A program made the position numbers and the translations under genes. 64,000 nucleotides of DNA from Siphonodentalium dalli. Lineage: Eukaryota > Mollusca > Scaphopoda > Gadilida > Siphonodentaliidae. The stretch is from contig CP136063.1 in the NCBI GenBank assembly GCA_032622095.1, positions 87,335,980-87,399,979 on the forward strand, given 5' to 3'. The notes under the pieces are model-generated. The model ran no database searches. It saw only the letters and a list, made by a program, of their open reading frames with translations, and was not told where the DNA came from. Positions within the stretch are counted from its first letter, which is position 1. Every line of letters begins with the position of its first letter. Positions 56,393-64,000 of this stretch are shown one piece after another.

Positions 56393-56792
56393 TAGTGATG
56401 CTATCTGGCACAGTTGGCTAGCATCACTAAATTCACCTTCTGCAGACCTCATTCTTCTCAGCCTCATCTTCTCTGGATAGTATCTTCATCATCAAATTAA
56501 CAAGTTTTTTAGTTTCTTTAGAAAGTTTGATTTTTTTTTTAGTTCAGTTTCGATCTCTATATCTCCAAATTGGCAGACAACACAATGCATAATTGAGGTG
56601 CTCAATGGGTGCACATCACCATCTGGGAACTTAAATCTGAGTCTAGGTCTCCCATAGCAGATCAGGCCATGCAGAGTGCGGTCCCCAGACTCCCCACAGG
56701 ATGAATTTGGTGATGCTAGCCTATTGTGCATGGTAAATTCACCTTCTGGGGACCTCATTCTGCAAATGTCCGGCACCATATTTTCAGGTCTG
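56393..56792. mobile_element. hAT-type MITE, 5' truncated and diverged
   Basis: Begins inside the left stem-loop (TAGTGATGCTATCTGGCAC) and ends GCACCATATTTTCAGGTCTG. More diverged than the other copies, so probably older. Confidence 0.75.
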
Positions 56793-56831
56793 ATGATATC
56801 TGCTCACAATATCTAACTAAACCATCTGCTA

Positions 56832-57044
56832 CAGTAATGCTCTAAATAAACGACTCCTTAACCACAGCATAATTATTGGTAACTTTTCAGGATTTAGTCG
56901 GAAATATGGCTTGTTGCCATTCATTGGAAAGCTCTCACTGAGAGCTTTCTGATGAATGACAACAAGCCATATTTCCAACTAAATCCTGAAAAGTTACCCA
57001 TAATTCTGCTATGGTTAAGGAGTCGATTATTTAGAGCATTACTG
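56832..57044. mobile_element. Pogo-like palindromic MITE
   Basis: CAGTAATGCTCTAAATAAAC ... GAGCATTACTG; TA precedes, TT follows (one-base decay). 213 bp, nearly perfect hairpin centred on CTCTCACTGAGAG. Confidence 0.83.
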
Positions 57045-57788
57045 TTGTTATACGGATGGCCAGCTATCCCATCATGCATGCCTTAATTTAACATATGTTT
57101 TATCCTTATCGCAAGTCCCATGAGACAACAACCCAGGTTCCAGATATATGGAAATTATGGAATGTTCCGCTTGCCATCACCCATTCCAGCTTGTATTTAC
57201 ATTAACGTTGTTTAAATCTATTTAGGCCTGACAATAAGTGTTAGGTCAAGGCCATTGTTCTAAAAAAAATCTGAAGTGACCAACTCATTCGAGTTAGTGT
57301 AGGATATGACCTTGAATAGTCCCTGGTTGATAGTTTATGTACTATGCCGCTATCGCTCTGTAAATGTGCCCACAACTGTAATAATGCAGACCGATGCTTC
57401 CGCAAGGTTTATAGCCTGGGGACCAGTCAAAACATGACCAAAGTGGGTTTTCTTCTTATCTAAGTAGATTTTGCTATACAAAATTATGATGATGCCATGA
57501 CAAATTGACATGTATCAATATTTTATTTAAGTTCACCAGAGTATTGTACATAAATTTTTTACAGTTACTCATAGTTTTATATGAAAAAACAATGATATAT
57601 ATCCCCCCCCCCCCCCCCTCCTGGACCAACCTACTAAAAATTATTTTGGAGGTACAGTATAAGTCATACAGTATGTCAACTGGTCTGATTAATGTCAGTA
57701 TAACTGCTGTCATGACAGCGATCAATGGTAGTGTATACATTGTCATGTCTCAGTCTTTAACAAATTTCTGGACAAAAAACTACAAATA

Positions 57789-57908
57789 CAGTAATGACAT
57801 AAATAATCGACTCTTTAACCACAGCAGAATTATGGGTAACTTTTCAGAAATCCTGAAAAGTTCCACATAATTCTGCTGTGGTTAAGTTGATTATTTAGGG
57901 CATTACTG
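57789..57908. mobile_element. Short pogo-like MITE with the centre deleted
   Basis: 120 bp: CAGTAATGACATAAATAATC to ..TTCAGAAATCCTGAA.. to GGGCATTACTG. The tip of the hairpin (the GGAAATATGGC..GCC part) has been lost symmetrically. Confidence 0.8.
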
Positions 57909-58324
57909 TGATTGTATAGGCCCACATTCAACTGCTACACAGAATTAAATAAAAACAGATATCAAATTGACAAATGTATGCTTAAAATATTTCTTTTCTA
58001 CATGAGGTGCGAAGGCCACTTTGAGCATATATATTAAACGTGACTACACCCAAAAGTTTAAGCAGTCACAGGGCCATGAGCTGTTTCGATTATCCGGTCA
58101 TAAATCCCTTCATTTCCTTTCCAAAATGTCACTTGAATTAGACCTTCTTAAGGTGGTGTCCATGTAATTTTTTCAGCCTTCCCAGAAATCTCAGTTCCTG
58201 TGGAAATTTGATAGATTTCAATTAATTCGTGTTCATAGTAAACTGGACTTCTCTTCTGAACTATAGGTATTGTTAGGGGCATTGAACTGGGGAGGTGGGT
58301 TTGGTCGACATATGGCAGTTGACT
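57909..58324. other. Intron, nothing recognised
   Basis: AT-rich, no repeat family member and no gene identified. Confidence 0.35.
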
Positions 58325-58332
58325 CTGTTGAA

Positions 58333-58720
58333 CAAGGCTGAGTTTAGTGTGCATGTCATTTGAGGTCCCCAGAGGGTGAATTTACTGATGCTATCCCACA
58401 TAGCAGGCTAGCATCACCAAATTCACACTCTGGGGACGTCATTCTGCTTAGGCCTCATCTTCTCTGGAAAGTTTCTTTTTATCAAATTTCTTTAGAAACT
58501 TCTTCACATAGATTCTATTTCGTTTGCATAATCGGGGTAATATTCGCTATTTAGAAACTTCAATCTGAGTCTATGTCTCCCATAGCAGATGAGGCCATAT
58601 AGATTGAGATCCCCAGAGGGTGAATTTGGTGATGCTAGCCCACTATGCGGGATAGCATCACTAAATTCACCCTCTGGAGGCCTCATTCTACAAAGGACTG
58701 GCACACTAAAACCAGGCTTA
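58333..58720. mobile_element. hAT-type MITE, 8-bp duplication
   Basis: CAAGGCTGAGTTTAGTG ... CACTAAAACCAGGCTTA, flanked by CTGTTGAA / CTGTTGAT (58325-58332, 58721-58728; one mismatch). About 60 bp of the interior is deleted relative to 53776. Confidence 0.85.
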
Positions 58721-58837
58721 CTGTTGATCTCCAACAGGAGGGACTCACACACAGTGCCCCTTTTATGCAAGATATATACCTCACATATTCAACATAAAGT
58801 TTCATAAACAGAACTGTTATATTATCCCAAAAGGCCA

Positions 58838-58946
58838 TTGTATTCTCTTATATATGCAAGGCTTCCTGTGGGAGACTCCCATATCTAAGAGAATGCATTG
58901 GCACAGGGTTTTCGCAAAATTTCAGGAAGCTCCAGTCATGGAAGGG
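58838..58946. mobile_element. PiggyBac-like MITE fragment
   Basis: GTATTCTCTTATATATGCAA ... AAATTTCAGGAAGCTCCAGTC then ATGGAAGGG|TTAA. Relative of the element at 4959; the left end is uncertain. Confidence 0.5.
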
Positions 58947-59224
58947 TTAAAAGCATTTTTTTGGGGCGTAATTTACGATTAACTCTAACTATCTAACTAA
59001 CGACAGTACAAAACATGCCTATTTCTAGAAGTTGTGCCCCCTTGTTAGATTCTGATGAATAATTCCAAAGTTTAAATCAACTGAAATGTTTCAGCCGAAT
59101 TTTTTTTTTTTTTAAACAAGTTACCCGTAAATCAAAGTGAACTTAGATCGTGAAAATAATATAAAAAAACCCCTGAAATCAAATATAGTGATCGATTCAA
59201 TCAGTTTTATTATTGGTAGGAAAA

Positions 59225-59385
59225 TAGAGAATACCTAGAGTTTATGTTTGAATACCCAAATATCTCATTACCATCTGCAAAGAAATATCAAATTTTCACG
59301 ATCTGGAGCCACTAGCAAGTGGAAATTTGATATTTCCTTCGGGACATTTATGAGATGTTTCAGGTATTCAAACAAAAACTGTAGG
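59225..59385. repeat. Palindromic element
   Basis: GTTTGAATACC..AAATATCTCAT..AAGAAATATCAAATTTTCAC is mirrored by TGGAAATTTGATATTTCCTT..ATGAGATGTTTCAGGTATTCAAAC. Arms of roughly 60 bp around ATCTGGAGCCACTAGC. Confidence 0.65.
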
Positions 59386-59741
59386 TGTTCTGTTTATTAT
59401 ATATGCCTTATTAATGCTAAAAGTTGCTAAACTGCAGCATTCTCACTTTTAATAGCACAATAGCTTAAACAATATGTGGAAAGCAACACTTGGTTGACCC
59501 ATATTTCTGACACCAATCAGCTGATAGGTAGCAAACCGCAATCAAGTGATGGTGTCATCATGTCATTCGGCTAGCAACAGTGAAATAACAAAAAGCCACA
59601 ATGAAGTAACAAAACGCAATTTCACTGTAGCTTTTAAGAGATACATAAGATGATTTACATTTTGGTAATTTTCCTCTATTTTATAGGCAAGCATATAATA
59701 AAATGATTTTCCTTTTAAAGATATTCTATAACAAGATTTAT

Positions 59742-60047
59742 ATAGTTTCCTGTGTATAAGATAATAAATATGAATCAGACTCCTGTCTGGAAATGCTTCT
59801 ATCAATTAATATTGATTTTATTTCTAATTTTCTGGTGTAATATACCTGTACATACAATCTATTTCGGACAATTTCCGGCTCGCGTTCCTTCAAAATTTAC
59901 CATGTGGGATAACACTATCTAAAATTCTAAAAATAGTAACAAAAATATGTCCCACTTGATTATCACATTATATGAGAAAATATTGATATAAAATCAATAC
60001 TAATTGATAGAAGCGTTTTTGACTCATATCTATTATTTTATGCCCCA
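59742..60047. mobile_element. Inverted-repeat element (TTTCCTGGGTAT family), diverged
   Basis: AGTTTCCTGTGTATAAGATAATAAAT..GACTCCTGTCTGGAAATGC and, inverted, GCGTTTTTGACTCATATCTATTATTT near the right side; same plan as 23318. Confidence 0.55.
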
Positions 60048-60180
60048 GATTCTAAAACATGTTTAGCAAGAGATAGACAATCGCTAAAAAACAGAAAATA
60101 TGCAAAATTGCTCTAACAATATCTTTTTCCAGAAAATACTGATATTTGTACTAATTAAAGTTCTCTAGCTCTTCAATTAA

Positions 60181-60421
60181 CCCTTTCTTTACTAAATACT
60201 CATTGATGAGTAGTTCCTTCGGGGATATGTTCTGTTCAATTCCATAGTCATTTGTTGAACTTATTATCTGAACATTTCCCACCAATGAATATGAATCCTT
60301 CAATACTTGTATTATCTTATTGTCTGACTGCTAATTTATCCTGAACACCCCCCCCCCCCCCCTCCAAATGAATAAAGACCATTCCAATGTATACCCTTAT
60401 AACTGTTTAGTACAGAAAATG
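60181..60421. mobile_element. PiggyBac-like MITE flanked by TTAA
   Basis: CCCTTTCTTTACTAAATACT ... AGTACAGAAAATG with TTAA at 60177-60180 and 60422-60425. Interior holds TTTGTTGAACTTATTATCTG (the unit of the 86-bp array at 53213) and a C-run. 241 bp. Confidence 0.65.
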
Positions 60422-60929
60422 TTAATCTATGAATCTATGCAGCTTCATGATTGCAGGGCTTGAATTGTCCACCTGTCAGTCAACATGTGCCTGACAGGTC
60501 ACTGCTTCTTGGTGACAAGTATATTATAATGCTACCTGTCACCTGTGACAGGTGACTCAATGAACTTGGCCTACATGCTATGTTTGAAAATAGAACAATA
60601 TCTACCATATGTCGCATTGAGATATCTCTTAGTTGATTGATTGTCAGATTTAATATTACAAAGTCACATATGACACTGAACAAGAAAAACCTATATATAC
60701 ACTATGTACAACAATTTGCATATCACGTTCATCATTGTTCATTACATATACCTACGCATATACATGATTATATATAAATCAGTAATTAAATTATATTACA
60801 CACTAATAGTTAATAAACTTATCAAGTAGTATAATTACATGTGTTCACCCATGACAATAAATAAAAATTTCTGATTCTGCTCACATGTAATAAGACACCT
60901 TCATAAAGGCACACTTAGGAATACACATA
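60422..60929. other. Intron; repeated ACCTGTCA words
   Basis: CACCTGTCAGTC, GCCTGACAGGTCAC, ACCTGTCACCTGTGACAGGTGA cluster at 60470-60560, a local inverted set. Remainder AT-rich, no gene. Confidence 0.4.
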
Positions 60930-61142
60930 GAGTAATGCTCTAAGTAATCGACTCCTTAACCACAGCAGAATTTTGGGTATTTTTTCAGGATTTAGTTGGA
61001 AATATGGCTTGTTGCCATTAATCAGAAAGCTCTCACTGAGAGCTTTCCGATGGATGGCAACAAGCCATATTTCCGACTAAATCCTGAAAAATTACACATA
61101 ATTCTGCTGTGGTTAAGGAGTCGATTACTTAGAGCATTACTG
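60930..61142. mobile_element. Pogo-like palindromic MITE
   Basis: GAGTAATGCTCTAAGTAATC ... GAGCATTACTG with TA on both sides (60928-60929, 61143-61144). 213 bp, nearly perfect hairpin. Confidence 0.85.
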
Positions 61143-61743
61143 TAGTATTTTCATGAGTGATATTTCCAGATTGATTTCTTTCCCTAAAATTCTAAATGAG
61201 AAACAACTACATTGTAATCGAGTAAGATTATTAAATGCCCAGTTTTGGTGGATAATCTAGAAATTTCAAATTTCAAAATTCACAACATAGTGTATATATT
61301 TTGGTTGTGTAAGTCATATAGAATGAGATAATTTAATCTGTCCACTCCTCAAAGACAATGTCATGATCCCACAGATAAATGTATGCACAATGTATGCAAA
61401 ATTCTCAGGTGACAGGTAATAAATAATTCTAACTGTCCCCTGTAACAAGAAAATATTTCAGTACATTTCAACCCCTACATGACATGCAGATTTAATTTAT
61501 GAAATATCTGTGATGACTATAAATACTGAGGTATTTTAAAAGTCATCTTAACCTGGGACATCTTAAATGATTGATCATACACCATATTATGTAGTAATAT
61601 CATACAAATTCATGTCAATACTACTAGTACCTGACAGAAATTTTTGAATAAAAATATCATGATATTTTAAGCTCCATTTAGAATTTTCTGTATGTCAAAA
61701 TATTTCCATGTCTATCGTTCATGCCTACAAAGTGTGACACTGC
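61143..61743. other. Intron, nothing recognised
   Basis: AT-rich unique sequence without a recognisable feature. Confidence 0.35.
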
Positions 61744-61751
61744 CTGTTGAT

Positions 61752-62215
61752 CAAGCCTGAGTTCAGTGCGCCTGTCACTTGCAGAATGAGGTCCTCAGAG
61801 GGTGAATTAGTTATGCTATCCCGCATAGCGGGTTAGCATCACTAAAATCACCCTCTGGGGACCTCATTCTGCTTTAAATAGGCCTCATCTTCTCTGGAAA
61901 GTTTCTTTGTTATCAAATATATTTTGAAAGTTCTTCACATAGATTCTATATTTTTTTAGTTTAGTTTCTCTATATCCCCAAATTGGCGGACAACATATTG
62001 CATAATCAAGGTTCCCAATGGGTGTACATGTACATTATAATATTCACCATTTGGGAACTTCAATCTGAGTCAATGTCTACCATAGCAGATGCCATGCGGA
62101 ATGAAGTCCCCGGAGAGTGAATTTAGTGATGCTAGCAGCTATGGGGGGATAGCTCATTAAATTCACCCTCTGGGGACCTCATTCTGCTTAGGCAAGCACA
62201 CTAAACTCAGGCTTG
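61752..62215. mobile_element. hAT-type MITE, full length, perfect 8-bp duplication
   Basis: CAAGCCTGAGTTCAGTG ... CACTAAACTCAGGCTTG flanked by CTGTTGAT on both sides (61744-61751, 62216-62223). Both stem-loops and interior present; 464 bp. The best reference copy in the window. Confidence 0.9.
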
Positions 62216-62576
62216 CTGTTGATGAACATTTATTTTGGCAGGAATAAAGATCAAACCTCTTATGCATAAATTTAAAACTGACCTGCGTAATAAGCTGCGT
62301 TCAACCAAGTGCATTTACACTTGGAAACAAAAGCTACATGCCATTTTTTTAAATTTCCTTATTTAGAATGTATCCTGTTTCGGTAATATTTTTCGCGCAG
62401 TAGACTAATGGTCCTTTGTTTGGTAACTTGTGCAAACAAATAAAACATTGTGCATGAGTGCAAATTTGTTCTGCACAGCTTCACTCAATTAAAGTTTAAG
62501 CATCCTGCTTTGTATGCTGTGGTATCCTAACCCATTTACTCCTGAGTGCGTGGATCAACTCATTCTGAAATGTCTA
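62216..62576. other. Intron, nothing recognised
   Basis: AT-rich; no repeat or gene identified. Confidence 0.35.
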
Positions 62577-62762
62577 CAGTATTAAATGCCCTTAATAATC
62601 TACTCCTTAACCACAGCAGAATTATGGGTAATTTTTCAGGATTTAGTCAGAAATATGGCTTGTTGCCATTCATCGGAAAGCTCTCAATGAGAGCTTTCCA
62701 ATGAATGGCAACAAACCATATTTCTGCTGTGGTTAAGGAGTCGATTATTTAGGGCATTACTC
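62577..62762. mobile_element. Pogo-like palindromic MITE, asymmetric deletion
   Basis: CAGTATTAAATGCCCTTAAT ... GGGCATTACTC with TA outside. The right arm lacks the ACTAAATCCTGAAAAGTTAC part, so the hairpin is lopsided. Confidence 0.78.
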
Positions 62763-62777
62763 TACTTGTCACAGGAT

Positions 62778-62876
62778 CAAGCCTTAAAATAGTGTGTCTG
62801 ACATTTGCAGAATGAGGTCCCCAGAGGGTGAATTTAGTGATGCTACCCTCCACAGCAGGCTACCATAATGGCTACC
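62778..62876. mobile_element. hAT-type MITE, left end only
   Basis: CAAGCCTTAAAATAGTGTGTC..GCAGAATGAGGTCCCCAGAG..GTGATGCTACC, then the sequence leaves the family near 62876. The TIR variant (AAATAGTGTGTCTG) matches the copy at 46368. Confidence 0.7.
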
Positions 62877-63474
62877 CCCCTTATTAGTTCAGATTAGGTT
62901 AAACTTGAACACTGCGTAAAATGAAAACAGGATAATATTGCTCTACCAGCATGATAGCAATTCAGCACGACTCACCAACATCATAGCAAATTATCAGGAC
63001 CACTTAACCAGGGGTGGTAAAAATCTCAACCACCCACTTAAATGTATTCCCACAATACCACTGTATTACTGTATTGTACGTTTTATGACATCTCATATGA
63101 CAATGGTTTACCATATAAGTAGTTGATATTCCCCCATCAGTGCACTAATACAGTAGTAATCACTGCGATTTGATTTGTCTTGTGGTTTTCCAGACATGCC
63201 TGTTTCCAGACATAATGTAGCATGGCCACCGCAATCATTAATCTTTTATTGATCCATATGTTTCCTTTCTTTGTCTTATTGCCAATTAATGTTGTTTATT
63301 TAGATGAATTAACTCAATTAATTTGCTTTTAGACAAACTATATAAAAAGACAAATTTAATAACCAGGGAGTAAAATACCCAGTATAGCATAGCAATTTAC
63401 CAATCAAATATTGGAAACTTCTATACAATTTAATAATTCCTGTAGCCTGTTACTGCCCATTGTATATATTGTTA
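62877..63474. other. Intron, nothing recognised
   Basis: AT-rich; no repeat or gene identified. Confidence 0.35.
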
Positions 63475-63675
63475 CAGTTATGCCCTAAATAATCGACTCC
63501 TTAACCACAGCAGAATTATGGGTAACTTTTCAGGATTTAGTCTGAAATATGGCTTTTGCCATTCATCAATGAGAGCTTTCCGATGATTGGCAACAAGCCA
63601 TATTTCCGACTAAATCCTGAAAAGTTACCCATAATTCTGCTGTGGTTAAGGAGTCGATTATTTAGGGCATTACTG
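63475..63675. mobile_element. Pogo-like palindromic MITE
   Basis: CAGTTATGCCCTAAATAATC ... GGGCATTACTG with TA on both sides (63473-63474, 63676-63677). 201 bp. Confidence 0.85.
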
Positions 63676-64000
63676 TAGTTGCTCTTTGCGTGTATTCCAA
63701 GCCATTTCCAGCCAACCTTTTCAGTTCCTTTAGTAGGCACTTGTGTTGAGATTGTTGTGGGTAGGGGAGATGATATTTTGGACTCTCATTAAGGAGGGTG
63801 ACGACCCCCCTCCCCCTGGCATCCGGCATCCGGCTTAAAATGGACCCCGGCATCCGGAATACGCCATAACAGAGAGGCGGCATCCAGAATACTATTTGAT
63901 TAAATTTATTGAAAACAGACTCGGGAACGAAGTGAACGTTGGCATGAGGTATTGGAATTAGTCTCCGTATTGACTAGTAATGATTTGATTTAGCAGCTTT
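63676..64000. other. Intron; CATCCGG repeats
   Basis: The word GGCATCCGG or a near variant occurs four times in 63818-63890 next to a CT-run. No gene recognised before the window ends. Confidence 0.4.

Larger units (their letters stand above)
42958..64000 (+). other. SLC12 first intron (to end of window)
   Basis: After the donor at 42958 I found no match to the expected next exon (the 'VVKFGW' block preceding membrane segment 1) up to 64000. The interval is therefore probably a single intron over 21 kb long, unless a gene inside it went unrecognised. It is dense in palindromic MITEs, listed separately. Confidence 0.55.

Noticed and set aside
57505-57870. 121-codon open frame on the + strand
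   Set aside because: It is carried through a poly-C run and ends within a pogo-like MITE; composition is that of translated AT-rich noncoding DNA.
43000-64000. Second coding exon of the SLC12 gene
   Set aside because: I searched by eye for the Val-Lys-Phe-Gly-Trp block that precedes the first membrane segment and found none; a translated alignment would settle it.
1-64000. CRISPR arrays, bacterial operons or prophage
   Set aside because: Spliced genes, AATAAA signals and eukaryotic transposons throughout; the tandem repeats have periods and variation of satellites, not repeat-spacer structure.

Overview
The window is a piece of a eukaryotic nuclear genome. It is AT-rich (clearly more A+T than G+C by eye), its genes have introns with GT..AG borders, and it is packed with small non-autonomous DNA transposons. 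The conserved proteins are animal: COX5A, COMMD10 and the N-terminus of an Na-K-2Cl cotransporter. The repeats are of kinds known from lophotrochozoans: Helentron/'pearl'-type elements with a 150-175 bp tandem core and GTCC-rich heads, a tRNA-derived SINE with an ATT-type tail, and frequent ACATGTA and TAGGCCTA words. I infer a marine invertebrate, most likely a mollusc; this is inference, not proof.

Three genes can be supported. (1) COX5A, + strand, has coding exons at 5221-5351, 6294-6398 and 16875-17024 and a 3' UTR exon from 19023 with AATAAA at 19174. Its first exon, with the mitochondrial presequence, was not found. (2) COMMD10, - strand, 38256-38852, is complete, intronless and 198 residues long, with AATAAA 59 bp downstream. 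(3) The first coding exon (42592-42957) of an SLC12 Na-K-2Cl cotransporter, + strand, carries an RF-x-V kinase-docking motif and the conserved phospho-threonine cluster. The next exon is not in the window, so the last 21 kb appears to be its first intron. Two exon-like segments near 0.5 and 1.1 kb may belong to an unrecognised gene.

Most of the rest is mobile DNA. 0-5 kb: largely plain noncoding sequence. 5-19 kb: COX5A, whose introns hold a Helentron-like element nested in another (6626-8905), a 6-kb foldback element with kilobase inverted arms (10663-16661) containing a SINE, and a hAT-type MITE split by a second hAT-type insertion (17040-18455). 20-32 kb: palindromic MITEs, a Mutator-like element and a second tandem-core Helentron-like element. 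33-35 kb: a 2-kb hAT-like element with a perfect 8-bp target duplication, itself invaded by a Helentron-like element with a 174-bp tandem core. 38-43 kb: COMMD10 and the SLC12 start. 43-64 kb: the SLC12 intron, holding ten pogo-like palindromic MITEs (none seen elsewhere in the window), seven hAT-type MITEs, two Mutator-like elements and piggyBac-like repeats.

The three genes have no evident functional link: COX5A serves respiratory complex IV, COMMD10 belongs to the COMMD/CCC trafficking assembly, and SLC12 is a plasma-membrane ion cotransporter. What joins the window is its transposon biology: several superfamilies can be assigned from target-site duplications read directly in the sequence (9 bp Mutator-like, 8 bp hAT, TA pogo-like, TTAA piggyBac-like, T-run Helentron-like).
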